A stretch of 64,000 nucleotides of DNA from Tanticharoenia sakaeratensis NBRC 103193. GTDB taxonomy: Bacteria; Pseudomonadota; Alphaproteobacteria; Acetobacterales; Acetobacteraceae. Positions 55,218 through 64,000 of the stretch are shown here, in pieces. Made by a program: the position numbers and the translations under genes. The DNA lies in contig NZ_BALE01000012.1 of NCBI RefSeq assembly GCF_000963885.1, positions 62,001 through 126,000 on the forward strand, written 5' to 3'. Numbering within the stretch: the first letter of the stretch is position 1; each line of letters starts with the position of its first letter. The notes under the pieces were generated by a model. That model did not search any database. It saw only the letters and a list, made by a program, of their open reading frames with translations, and was not told where the DNA came from.

Positions 55218-57922
55218 GCCCGCTTCACAAGCCAATGATCCAGCCGGTACAAACACCCCATGCCTGCACTGCCGCCCACGTGACGTATCCCTCGCCGGAA
55301 GGCGCCACGCCCGCCATGGCCCAATGGTTCGCGCTTAAGGCGGAAAATCCGGACGCGCTCCTGTTCTTCCGCATGGGCGATTTCTACGAACTGTTCTTTG
55401 GCGATGCCCAGTCGGCAGCAACCGCCCTCGACATCTCCCTGACGACGCGCGGCACCCATGCAGGGGCCCCGATCCCGATGTGCGGTGTCCCCGTCGCGGC
55501 TGCCCCGGCCTATCTCGCGCGCCTCATCCGACGTGGCTTCCGCGTGGCCATCGCCGAACAGACGGCCACCCCGGAAAGCCGAAAGGGCGGCCCGAAAGGC
55601 CCGCTTCCACGCGCCATCGTCCGCCTTGTTACGCCCGGCACCCTGACCGAGGACGACCTGCTCGACGCATCCCGTCAGAACCTGCTGCTCGCACTGGCCA
55701 GCACTGGAAAACGCAGCGCTGTCCGGATCGGTGCCGCCTGGATCGACATCTCGACCGGCCTGTTCGAGCTGGCGAGCGTCTCGCCTATGGCTTTGCCCGA
55801 CCTGCTGGCGCGTCTGGATCCGGCCGAGATTCTCGGAGATCCGGCTCTGGTCACGGGCGAGTACGTCTCCCGCCTCGCGCCCACGATTGCACCGCCCGCC
55901 CCCGCATCGGCCCGGTCCATCCTGTCGCGCAACCTCGGTGTCGCCCAGCTCGATGCGATCGGGGACTTTCCGGACGAACAGTGCGTCGCCGGTGCGCTGG
56001 CCGTCGAATACATCCGCCGCACGCAGGCCGGCCGGCTTCCGCGTCTCGCCCGACCGGCCCAGGTCGAGACCGGAGCCGTTCTGGGCCTGGACCCGGCGAC
56101 GCGCGCCAGCCTCGAGCTGCTGCGCGCACGTGACGGCACGACGGAACACACGCTGGTCTCCGCCATCGATCGGACGCTGACCGCCGCAGGCGGCCGCCTG
56201 CTCGGACTGTGGCTCGCAAGCCCGAGCACGGATCTGTCGCTGATCATCGCGCGTCAGGATGCCTGGTCCTGGCTCGTCACCCGGACCGAACTCGCCGATC
56301 CGCTCGGCCGGGCCCTGCGCAGCGCACCTGACCTCGCACGAGCGCTCGGCAGGCTCTCGGCAGGGCGTGGTCAACCGCGCGATCTCGCGAGCGTACGCGA
56401 TGCGCTGACCTGTGCCGACGTAATCGCGGGTCTGCTGGCAGGCGCCGGATCTGCCCAAGGTCCGCGTCTGATCGCGGACGCCGAGCAGAATCTCGCGAAT
56501 CGGGTACCCGATCTGCACGCCGCCCTGAATGCAGCCCTGGCCGACGATCTTCCGGCCCGGGTCGAGGATGGCGGTCTCATCGCGACCGGCTATTCGGCCG
56601 AACTGGACCGTGCGCGGTCCCTGCGTGACGACAGCCGCCGGGTCGTCGCGGAGTTGCAGGTCAGGCTGCAGGCGGAGCTCGGTCTCAACAGCCTCAAGAT
56701 CCGTCATCACGCGCAGCTCGGCTACGTGGTCGAGGTTCCGGCCGCGATGGGTGCCTCCCTGCGCGACAGGCCGGGCCTGCTGTTCCGTCAGGGTACGACA
56801 AGCGTCGCCCGGTTCTCGACCGAGGAGCTCGCGAGCCTCGATCGAGCCATTCTCGATGCCGGCGAGCGGGCGCTCGTGCTCGAGCGGCAGATCTTCGCGA
56901 GTCTTGCCGAGGATACGTTGGCCAGCGCGGCCCTGCCCGAAATCGCCGAACTGTTCGCCTTCCTCGACGTCGTGCGGGGTGCGGCCCAGCTCGCACAGGG
57001 CGGTGACTGGTGCCGCCCTGAGATGCGGGACGATACGGCTTTCACCCTGCGGGCCATGCGACATCCCGTGGTCGAGGCGGCCCTGACCGGCGACGCCCGG
57101 TTCGTACCCAACGACTGCGTGCTGGCACCCGATGCCCGCGTCATGCTGCTGACCGGGCCGAACATGGCCGGCAAATCGACGTTCCTGCGGCAGAACGCGA
57201 TTGCCGTGGTGCTGGCCCAGGCCGGCCTGCCCCTGCCGGCCCGGAGCGGTGTCATCGGCATCGTGGACCGGCTGTTCTCGCGTGTGGGCGCGGCCGACGA
57301 TCTGGCGCGCGGGCGCTCCACGTTCATGGTCGAGATGACCGAGACGGCGGCCATCCTCAATCAGGCCGGACCGCGCTCCCTCGTCGTGGTCGACGAGATC
57401 GGCCGTGGCACCGCGACGCTCGACGGCCTCGCCATCGCGTGGGCAACGTTGGAAGCCGTGCACTCGGATCTTGGATCGCGTTGCATTTTCGCCACGCACT
57501 TCCATGAACTGACCGATCTGGCCGACACGCTCCCGCGGCTCGCGCCCTTCACGATGGCCGTGCGGGAATGGCGCGGCGATGTCGTCTTCCAGCACGAGGT
57601 GCGACGCGGATCGGCCAAGAGAAGCTGGGGTGTCCACGTGGCGCGTCTGGCCGGTGTACCCGAAGTCGTGGTGCGCCGGGCGGCCAAGCTCCTCGGCGCT
57701 CTCGAAGCCGACCATGCCCGCGCCCGTGCGCCCCTGCCGCTGTTCGACGCCGGGCAGGCAGCGGCGCCAGAGCCACACGACGCCCCAAATGCGCATTCCG
57801 CCCTGCATGAGGCGGTTGCAAATCTCGACCCGGATGCCATGACACCGCGCGCGGCACTGGATGCGATTTATGCGCTTCGGAAACTGGCGCTTGAAGACGA
57901 TACGGTTTTAGGCCGAGGATAA
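55214..57922 (+). CDS. mutS: DNA mismatch repair protein MutS
   Basis: A 902-residue MutS1. The mismatch-binding motif is DALLFFRMGDFYELFFGDA (Phe-x-Glu), Walker A GPNMAGKST (near residue 649), Walker B VVVDEIGRGT, and ATHFHEL follows. Complete domains I-V. Starts within the murJ stop. No mutL is in the window. Confidence 0.98.
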   Translation: MSPLHKPMIQPVQTPHACTAAHVTYPSPEGATPAMAQWFALKAENPDALLFFRMGDFYELFFGDAQSAATALDISLTTRGTHAGAPIPMCGVPVAAAPAYLARLIRRGFRVAIAEQTATPESRKGGPKGPLPRAIVRLVTPGTLTEDDLLDASRQNLLLALASTGKRSAVRIGAAWIDISTGLFELASVSPMALPDLLARLDPAEILGDPALVTGEYVSRLAPTIAPPAPASARSILSRNLGVAQLDAIGDFPDEQCVAGALAVEYIRRTQAGRLPRLARPAQVETGAVLGLDPATRASLELLRARDGTTEHTLVSAIDRTLTAAGGRLLGLWLASPSTDLSLIIARQDAWSWLVTRTELADPLGRALRSAPDLARALGRLSAGRGQPRDLASVRDALTCADVIAGLLAGAGSAQGPRLIADAEQNLANRVPDLHAALNAALADDLPARVEDGGLIATGYSAELDRARSLRDDSRRVVAELQVRLQAELGLNSLKIRHHAQLGYVVEVPAAMGASLRDRPGLLFRQGTTSVARFSTEELASLDRAILDAGERALVLERQIFASLAEDTLASAALPEIAELFAFLDVVRGAAQLAQGGDWCRPEMRDDTAFTLRAMRHPVVEAALTGDARFVPNDCVLAPDARVMLLTGPNMAGKSTFLRQNAIAVVLAQAGLPLPARSGVIGIVDRLFSRVGAADDLARGRSTFMVEMTETAAILNQAGPRSLVVVDEIGRGTATLDGLAIAWATLEAVHSDLGSRCIFATHFHELTDLADTLPRLAPFTMAVREWRGDVVFQHEVRRGSAKRSWGVHVARLAGVPEVVVRRAAKLLGALEADHARARAPLPLFDAGQAAAPEPHDAPNAHSALHEAVANLDPDAMTPRAALDAIYALRKLALEDDTVLGRG

Positions 57923-57979
57923 CGTTCCGGCTCCGATGCGCCGCTTTCCATGCCGCTCTTGCGACCGAACCAGGATTTG

Positions 57980-60838
57980 ATGCAACACCCCATTCCAGAC
58001 CCCGCCGCGATGAACGATGCGCTGGCCGCCGCTCTGGACGATGCCCGCGCGGATGCGGGCCAGGCCGGTCGAACGTTCCAGCGGGAAGACGCAGTCGGCG
58101 CGGTCCGGCGTCACATCGGTCGCCAGCAGGGGCTCGTGCGACGTGCATTCGAAGCGCGTGAGATCAAGGGCGTCGAGGCCGGTCGTCTGCTGGCCGCGCT
58201 GATCGACGGCGTGATCGCGACTCTGGGAAGCCTGGCGCGCGATGCCACGGCAACCAATGCCGATTCAGGGCCGGCCGATGCCGCCGACGCACTGTGCATC
58301 GCCGCGACGGGCGGTTACGGCGCAGGGCTTCTGGCGCCGTTCAGCGATATCGACCTGCTGTTTCTCAGCGGCGAACAGCCCTCCCCGCGCGTGCTCGCCC
58401 GCGTGGAATACGTGCTCTATTTCCTGTGGGACCTGGGCCTGCGCGTGGGTCATGCCACGCGTTCGATTTCGCAATGCCTGACACTGGCGGGCGAAGACGC
58501 GACCATCCGGACGGCCCTCCTCGACGCGCGGCGCCTCTGGGGTGAGCCCGAGCTTTTCGCGAGCTTCAGCGCACGCTTCGCCGCGGCCTGCAGCGGGTCC
58601 GCCGCCTCCATCTTCGTTGCCGACAAGATCGCCGAACATCGCGCCCGGCATCAGCGCTTCGGCGACAGCCCGTTTCTGGTCGAGCCGAACGTCAAGGAAG
58701 GTCGAGGCGCCCTGCGCGACCTTCAGACGCTGAACTGGATCGGCCGCGTTCTGATCGGCGTGCAGCCCGGAATCGACCTCTTCGCGGCGTCGCGCGATGG
58801 CAGCGACGCCTTCGCCCGCGCCGGGCTTCTCACCGACCACGAAATCCAGCGCGCCCGACGCGCCTGGACGTTCCTCTGGACCGTCCGTTTTCACCTGCAC
58901 TACATCGCAGGCCGTGCTGACGAGCGACTGAATTTCGACGTCCAGCCGGTCATCGGCGCCCGCATGGGTTATGCGTGGCACGGCCGTCAGGCGGGCGTCG
59001 AGCGCTTCATGCGCCACTATTTCCTGACTGTGCGCGAGGTCACCCGTCTCGGCCTGATTCTGGAACCCGCGATCTTGGCGTCCCAGCCGCATGGCGTATC
59101 GGGACCACGTCCGTCCAAGGCGATCAGCGACGAGATCACGCGCGCCGGACTGCAGTTGCTCGACGGAAAGCTGGCGCCTCTCCCCGAACCCGGCTTCGCC
59201 GCCGAGCCGCTTCGGATGCTCTCCCTGCTGGATATCGCGCGCCGTCACGTGCTGCCGCTGCATCCACTGGCGACGCAGGCACTCATCCGCAACGAGCGCG
59301 CTGCCGGAAGCCTGCCCGATGATCCGCGCGCCCGTGCGCTTTTCCTGGATCTCCTGTGCGCCCGTCCGACGACCACGACGCGTTGCGGCGGTGCGCCGTG
59401 GCTGCATGTGCTGAACGATACCGGCATCCTCGGCCGGATGCTGCCCGACTGGTCGAAGATCGTCGGACAGATGCAGTTCGACACCTACCATATCTACACC
59501 GTCGACGAGCATACAATCGAGGCCGTGCGGATCCTGTTCTGCATCGAGTCCGGCACGATGGCCGACGAGATCACGCTGGCCTACGACATCGCCCGCGAGA
59601 TCGATTCGAGGCGTGCGCTCTATGTTGCCGTACTGCTGCATGACATCGCCAAGGGACGCGGCGGCGACCACTCGGAACTTGGATCGGAGGTTGCGACCGA
59701 AGTTTGCCCGGGACTCGGGCTCGACAGCGAGGAAACCGATACGGTCTCGTGGCTCGTCCTGCACCACCTCCTCCTGAGCCAGACGGCGTTCCGGCGCGAT
59801 ATCGACGATCCCCGCACGATCCTCGATCTCGCCGACACGATTCAGTCGCCCGAGCGCCTGCGCCTGCTGCTTTTGCTGACCATCGCCGACATGCGCGCCG
59901 TCAGCCCAAAGGTCTGGAACGCATGGAAGGCAACCCTCCTGCGCGAGCTCTATACGCGCGTGGCGGAAGTGCTTGAGGGCGGCATGGCGGCACAGGAACG
60001 CGACGGGCGCGTCGCGCAGGCCAAGGAACTGGCCCGCGATGCCCTGACGATCAATGCCGGACCCGGCCAGGGTGCCCTCGAAGAGTCCGAGATCGAGCGC
60101 TATCTTTCGCTTGGGTATGCCGGATATTGGCTGTCGTTCGACACCGATACCCATGCGCGCCATGCGCGCATGATCGCCCAGTCAGATCGGGACATGGCGC
60201 CGCTGACCGTGGAGGCACTGCCGATCCCGGCACGGGACGTGACGGAAGTCACGATCCTGACCGCTGACCATCCCGGCCTCTTCAGCCAGATCGCAGGCGC
60301 GCTTGCCGTCGCGGGCGCATCCATTGTCGATGCCCGGATCCATACGCTCAGCGACGGGATGGCGCTCGATACGTTCTGGATCCAGGACCACGCGGGACAC
60401 GCGTTCGAGGCGCCACATCAGCTCGTACGCCTGAACTCACTGGTGGAGCAGGCCCTCTCGGGACGTCTCAATCTCGACCGGGAGATTGCCCGGATCGCGA
60501 TTCCCGCAATTCGCAGGCGTGCACGAGCCATTCACGTGCCGCCGCGCGTCCTGATCGACAATCGTGCATCGGACCGGCACACGGTGCTCGAGATCAACGG
60601 CCGCGATCGGCCCGGACTTCTGCATGACGTGACGCGCGTCATCAGCGAGCAATCGCTGCAGATCGCATCGGCCCACATCACGACCTACGGCATGCGCGCG
60701 GTCGATGTATTCTATGTTCGCGATCTTCTGGGCATGAAGCTGACGGGTGAGCGCCGCGTGAACGAGGTCCGGGCCGCCCTCGTCGCCGCACTGGAGCGCG
60801 CCGAGGACGCGAATGCGGACCCTGCCCTGCTGACCTAG
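57980..60838 (+). CDS. glnD: [Protein-PII] uridylyltransferase/uridylyl-removing enzyme
   Basis: A 952-residue sensor of glutamine that uridylylates and deuridylylates PII. Nucleotidyltransferase motif GGYGAGLLAPFSDIDLLF; HD motif VLLHDIAKGRGGDHSELG; two C-terminal ACT domains (VTILTADHPGLFSQIAGAL and INGRDRPGLLHDVTR). ATG 57980 has AGGA at a good distance; ATG 57950 is the longer choice. It follows mutS by 57 bases. Confidence 0.97.
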   Translation: MQHPIPDPAAMNDALAAALDDARADAGQAGRTFQREDAVGAVRRHIGRQQGLVRRAFEAREIKGVEAGRLLAALIDGVIATLGSLARDATATNADSGPADAADALCIAATGGYGAGLLAPFSDIDLLFLSGEQPSPRVLARVEYVLYFLWDLGLRVGHATRSISQCLTLAGEDATIRTALLDARRLWGEPELFASFSARFAAACSGSAASIFVADKIAEHRARHQRFGDSPFLVEPNVKEGRGALRDLQTLNWIGRVLIGVQPGIDLFAASRDGSDAFARAGLLTDHEIQRARRAWTFLWTVRFHLHYIAGRADERLNFDVQPVIGARMGYAWHGRQAGVERFMRHYFLTVREVTRLGLILEPAILASQPHGVSGPRPSKAISDEITRAGLQLLDGKLAPLPEPGFAAEPLRMLSLLDIARRHVLPLHPLATQALIRNERAAGSLPDDPRARALFLDLLCARPTTTTRCGGAPWLHVLNDTGILGRMLPDWSKIVGQMQFDTYHIYTVDEHTIEAVRILFCIESGTMADEITLAYDIAREIDSRRALYVAVLLHDIAKGRGGDHSELGSEVATEVCPGLGLDSEETDTVSWLVLHHLLLSQTAFRRDIDDPRTILDLADTIQSPERLRLLLLLTIADMRAVSPKVWNAWKATLLRELYTRVAEVLEGGMAAQERDGRVAQAKELARDALTINAGPGQGALEESEIERYLSLGYAGYWLSFDTDTHARHARMIAQSDRDMAPLTVEALPIPARDVTEVTILTADHPGLFSQIAGALAVAGASIVDARIHTLSDGMALDTFWIQDHAGHAFEAPHQLVRLNSLVEQALSGRLNLDREIARIAIPAIRRRARAIHVPPRVLIDNRASDRHTVLEINGRDRPGLLHDVTRVISEQSLQIASAHITTYGMRAVDVFYVRDLLGMKLTGERRVNEVRAALVAALERAEDANADPALLT

Positions 60839-62586
60839 AGGCCGAATCGCGCACGCAACGCCCGGCCGACATGCAGGATGACATCCTCCCAACAGCCCGG
60901 CGGTGGCGACGGCTGCTCGGGCTGAAACTGCACGAGATCCCGATACCAGCCGCCTGGGGCCAAGCCATCTGAATGGGGCGCATCGTACCAGCGCCAGTCA
61001 CCCCCGAACCGATTGAGCAGCCAGACAGGCCGGCCGAGCGCGCCAGCGAGGTGCGCGACCGCCGTATCGACGGCGATCACAAGATCGCACGCCATGATGG
61101 CATCCGCCGTTGCCTTCAACGTCGTCAGATCAACCGACCGCAGGCCCGGCACGTCGACGTCGCGCTGCAGGTTCCACCAGGTTACACCCCGGGTAGCCAG
61201 CAGAGGCGCAAGTTGCGCCAGTTGCAGCGACCGTCGCCGATCAAAGCGATACCGCGGACTGCCGCGCCAGACGATACCAACGACCGGTTCCGTTCCCGGC
61301 GACCGCGTGCCCACCGGACCGGTGGCCAGATAGGGCGCATTCGATGGCGCGCCGGCTTCAAGAATTGCAGGCAGGCTGAGCAACGAGCAACGGGCAACGC
61401 ATTCCGCATCCGCAGTTCGAATGTGCCCCGGCGGAAAGGCCCGGAGCGCCGGTATCATGTCGAGCAGACCCGCAGCCGTCTCCGGCAGACGGACGACAAC
61501 AGGCACGCGGGCTGCCGCCGCCGACAGAAAGCGTGCGAACTGGATCACGTCGCCAAGTCCCTGCTCCGCCTCGATCAGGACACAGCCTGTGCCGCTGTCA
61601 CCGCGCCAGTCGGGCAGCCCGGACCCGGCGGGTATGGCGAGCGCCAGACGTTGCTCGAAGAAACGCCAACCTTCGGACCATCGTCCGCTGCCCAGCATCA
61701 GCGTGCCGAGGTTGAACCCGGCACGGGACGCCTCGAGACCATCCTTGGTCCCGGCAATGCCGCGATACAGCCGTTCGGCTTCCGCATGTGAGCCCAGCTC
61801 CTGCAGCACGGTTGCGTAATTGTTGGCGATTCGCGGATCGGCGGGCGTGGCCTGGTGCGCGTCATGCAAGGCGTGGCCCGCCCGTCCGAGGTCGCCGCGC
61901 GCCATGGCGACCAGACCGATATTGTTGAGCGTTTCCGGTGTCGCGGATCCGATCCGGACTGCCTGATCAAGCGCCTCGGCCGCTGCATCAAGATCGCCCG
62001 ACACAAACAATCCGGCCCCGAGATTGGCGGCGGCCGCAGGATCGTCCGGCCGCAGATCCGCAATGACCCGGAACTCTCGGGCGGCCTCGTCATGTCGTCC
62101 CATAAAACCGAGGATCTGCGCCCGCTTCAGCCGCAGCCCCACATCGGTTTGTGCCAGGACGACTATGGCATCGACCAGGTTCAGCGCTTCATCGAGACGG
62201 CCTAGCGCAATCAATGCATCGGCGAGATCCGCATTGGCCTGGATGTGAAGCGGATCGTGCAGAAGCGCGACATGTAATGCGGCACGCGCGGCTTCGGAAT
62301 GCCCCAGTCGAAGCAGGGCGCGGCCAAGTGCGGCATGCGATCCGGCGTGCTGGGACTCGGAACGCGATGCGCGTGCCGCCATTCCGGCAAGGCCTGCCGC
62401 GCGAGCCCAGTCCCCGCGTGCCAGAGAAATCTGCGCCAGCCCGGTCAAGGCATCCGGGCGGCCGGCTGATGTCGCATCCACCAGGCGGAACGCCGATTCC
62501 GCGCCTTGCAGATCGCCCCGGGCAAGTCGTGCCCATCCAATGCTGACCTGATCAGTGTCGTCCCCGTTAACGAAGTCTTCAGACAT
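60835..62586 (-). CDS. TPR protein fused to a glycosyltransferase-9-like domain
   Basis: A 583-residue protein. Residues 15 to about 300 hold eight or so TPR-like repeats (for example ALNNIGLVAMARGDLGRAGHA-type units rich in A-L-G). From about 320 on there is a domain seen in heptosyltransferase-like proteins: SGRWSEGWRFFEQR, EAEQGLGDVIQFARFL, GIVWRGSPRYRFDRRRSL and AVDTAVAHLAGALGRPVWLL. Such fusions occur in proteobacteria near flagellar or polysaccharide genes. No acceptor is known. Its 3' end overlaps glnD by four bases. ATG 62586 used. Confidence 0.82.
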   Translation of the reverse strand: MSEDFVNGDDTDQVSIGWARLARGDLQGAESAFRLVDATSAGRPDALTGLAQISLARGDWARAAGLAGMAARASRSESQHAGSHAALGRALLRLGHSEAARAALHVALLHDPLHIQANADLADALIALGRLDEALNLVDAIVVLAQTDVGLRLKRAQILGFMGRHDEAAREFRVIADLRPDDPAAAANLGAGLFVSGDLDAAAEALDQAVRIGSATPETLNNIGLVAMARGDLGRAGHALHDAHQATPADPRIANNYATVLQELGSHAEAERLYRGIAGTKDGLEASRAGFNLGTLMLGSGRWSEGWRFFEQRLALAIPAGSGLPDWRGDSGTGCVLIEAEQGLGDVIQFARFLSAAAARVPVVVRLPETAAGLLDMIPALRAFPPGHIRTADAECVARCSLLSLPAILEAGAPSNAPYLATGPVGTRSPGTEPVVGIVWRGSPRYRFDRRRSLQLAQLAPLLATRGVTWWNLQRDVDVPGLRSVDLTTLKATADAIMACDLVIAVDTAVAHLAGALGRPVWLLNRFGGDWRWYDAPHSDGLAPGGWYRDLVQFQPEQPSPPPGCWEDVILHVGRALRARFGL

Positions 62587-62630
62587 CTTTGGAATGGTGC
62601 CCCCCAAATGACGCAAGGGGCAATCTACCG

Positions 62631-62984
62631 ATGCACGTCGAACAGAGAACCGGCCAAGTGCCAGGAACCATCTATGCCACAGTCAGGCATGGCAACACCC
62701 ATCGTACAATCCGTGTGGATGTGGAACGCACGAATGCCGGGCGCTTCGTCGCGAAAATGCCGGACGATCGCTGGAGCCCGGAATGCATGACGGTCGACAA
62801 CGCGATCCTGCTGCATGCAGCCGTTGCCTTTCCCATCGAGGTGGAAACGGCGCCCTGGCTTGCCAATCCCAGACCAGCCTCGCGTTTCTCCTTCGTCGAG
62901 AAGAATCGCGCGGTGCGGTCTCCGGAGCCGGCTGCAACCGAGGTCAGCGCCGCACGGCCTTGCGTTTCGCTCGAAAGGGCCTGA
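62631..62984 (+). CDS. Small protein of unknown function
   Basis: A 117-residue soluble protein beginning MHVEQRTGQVPG, with a beta-rich middle (IRVDVERTNAGRFVAKMPDD) and a disordered C-terminal tail. No family recognised. AAGGGG lies some 10 bases before ATG 62631. Divergent from the TPR gene by 44 bases and 10 bases ahead of the MRJP-like gene, so possibly cotranscribed with it. Confidence 0.55.
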   Translation: MHVEQRTGQVPGTIYATVRHGNTHRTIRVDVERTNAGRFVAKMPDDRWSPECMTVDNAILLHAAVAFPIEVETAPWLANPRPASRFSFVEKNRAVRSPEPAATEVSAARPCVSLERA

Positions 62985-62994
62985 CACAGATGAC

Positions 62995-64000
62995 ATGATC
63001 TGGCTTCCTCGCTGCCGCGCGATACTTGCGGCGTCCTGCGTCTTTATTGGTCTGTCGGATGCCGCCCGGGCGGAACTGCCGTGGACGGACGTCAAGCCGG
63101 CGCCTTCAATCGCAGTTGTCGCACAGAGCGGAGATGCACCGCTTGCCGATCTGGTCTTCGATGCCAAAGGGCGAATGCTGGCGCGCTCCGGCGCCATACC
63201 GGGAACCGACACGCTGGTTCTCGTGTCGTCCGGACAGACAACCCGCTATCCGATCGTTGCGGAAGCCGGCGGCAGCCCTGTCCAGCGGATCTCTGCTCTC
63301 GCAGGCGGATCCGGGGATACTCTCTGGGCTGTCGATGCAGCGGCGGGCAAGGCAAGTGTGCTGCGTCTCCAGACCGGTGACAATGCCGCAACGATCACGG
63401 CCCGCTATCAGCTCGACTCTGCGGTCCGTTCAGGAAGCCGTCTGACGGCGATCACCGTCGACAAGGCGCGCGCGTACATTGCGGATGCCGGAGAACCCGG
63501 CATCATCATACTCGACCTGAAAACCGGCGCCGTAAAGCGGGTTCTGGACGCGAACCAGTCTCTGGTGCCGCAGCGGCCCGTATCGGTGGACGGCATGATC
63601 CTGCGCGACCCGCGCGGACTGCCGATCGGACGGGAGGACACGCTGCTTGCGGTCAGTCCGGACGGCGCGTGGCTCTTTTATCAGCCTGTGTCCGGCCCCC
63701 TGTTTCGCGTCGAGACGGCCCTGCTGACCGATCCGGACTACAGCCCGATCGAGCAGCTCGAAGGCGTCGTGCAATGGCGCGGCACCCCGAGCGTCACGGG
63801 CATGGTGATGGCACCTGACGGAAGCCTCTACATGGCAGACATCGCGGAGCATGCTGTCCTTCGTTTCACGCCCGGTCGTCTCCCGCAGCGCCTCACGACC
63901 GATCCACGCCTCGATACCCCCCTTTCGATCGCAATCGGGCCGGATCATGCGATCTATGTGGCGACGGGATCGCTGGACGCGGATGCGACGCGGCAGAATG
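62995..64000 (+). CDS. Secreted Yellow/major royal jelly protein family (3' end outside window)
   Basis: A frame of at least 335 residues that runs off the right edge. Signal peptide (residues 1-26, ending ARA), then a beta-propeller of the bacterial Yellow/MRJP type: ARAYIADAGEPGIIILDLKTG, RVLDANQSL, ALSPDG-like AVSPDGAWLFYQPVSG, and APDGSLYMADIAEHAVLRF. Relatives include gluconolactonase-like and dopachrome-conversion-like proteins; the bacterial ones are not characterised. ATG 62995 overlaps no good ribosome site. Secreted location fits the periplasmic oxidation habits of this group. Confidence 0.85.
   Translation, partial: MIWLPRCRAILAASCVFIGLSDAARAELPWTDVKPAPSIAVVAQSGDAPLADLVFDAKGRMLARSGAIPGTDTLVLVSSGQTTRYPIVAEAGGSPVQRISALAGGSGDTLWAVDAAAGKASVLRLQTGDNAATITARYQLDSAVRSGSRLTAITVDKARAYIADAGEPGIIILDLKTGAVKRVLDANQSLVPQRPVSVDGMILRDPRGLPIGREDTLLAVSPDGAWLFYQPVSGPLFRVETALLTDPDYSPIEQLEGVVQWRGTPSVTGMVMAPDGSLYMADIAEHAVLRFTPGRLPQRLTTDPRLDTPLSIAIGPDHAIYVATGSLDADATRQN

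Noticed and set aside
55148-57808. An 886-codon open frame on the minus strand
   Set aside because: It is the mirror of mutS in GC-rich DNA; its translation is rich in Arg, Gly and Gln with no domain, while mutS on the other strand is certain.

Overview
The window is about 64 kb of high-GC, gene-dense bacterial chromosome and looks like an acetic acid bacterium or close relative (Acetobacteraceae, Rhodospirillales). The case rests on gene content and order that I recognise from this group: a complete cytochrome bo3-type ubiquinol oxidase operon, a class I lysyl-tRNA synthetase, a mitochondrial SUV3-type helicase followed by an S4 protein and a 7Fe ferredoxin FdxA, a tim44-like/mltA/smr block facing secB, hemCD divergent from tsaD-rlmJ-gpsA, murJ-mutS-glnD, and an OprB-type carbohydrate porin. 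I see no rRNA, tRNA, CRISPR array, prophage or insertion sequence.

Layout. 1-4.4 kb: the 5' part of an M17 leucyl aminopeptidase (minus), divergent from SUV3 helicase - S4 protein - fdxA. 4.6-8.5 kb: cyoABCD on the minus strand, read ABCD from 8.5 kb down and ended by a terminator. 9-16 kb: Bax-inhibitor-1-like protein, thpR, a uracil-DNA-glycosylase-like protein, then a minus-strand run lysK - shortened MprF-like protein - marC. 16-22 kb: DinG-type helicase, periplasmic amidase, cupin, glutathione transferase, small lipoprotein. 22-24.4 kb: groES-groEL with a CIRCE operator and a heat-shock-like promoter. 24.4-31 kb: dienelactone hydrolase, zinc alcohol dehydrogenase, DUF2934 protein, PAS-GGDEF-EAL protein, mtnP, hemF. 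31-35 kb: a secreted binding-protein-like product of unknown role, a two-gene FecCD/BtuC-type metal or cofactor importer, Smr-domain protein. 35-41.5 kb: three-haem peroxidase, solitary DNA methyltransferase overlapping mltA, Tim44-like protein, a 961-bp gene-poor gap, secB. 41.6-51 kb: Asp/Asn hydroxylase, hemD-hemC, tsaD-rlmJ-gpsA, TylF-like methyltransferase, CNT nucleoside transporter, glutathione peroxidase, AEC carrier, DUF4112 protein. 51.5-64 kb: OprB porin, small membrane protein, murJ-mutS-glnD, TPR-glycosyltransferase-like protein, a small unknown, and the 5' part of a Yellow/MRJP-family secreted protein.

Most of the window is housekeeping: respiration, haem synthesis (hemF, hemC, hemD), protein folding and export, DNA repair, and envelope biogenesis. 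The less ordinary parts are the lysK/MprF-like/marC operon in which the MprF homologue lacks the second half of its synthase domain, the solitary methyltransferase translationally coupled to mltA, the membrane-anchored three-haem peroxidase, a metal importer without a recognisable binding protein but with a possible 39-codon coupled leader ORF, and several palindromic intergenic elements. I found no convincing wholly new multi-gene system; the lysK/MprF-like operon is the best candidate for follow-up.
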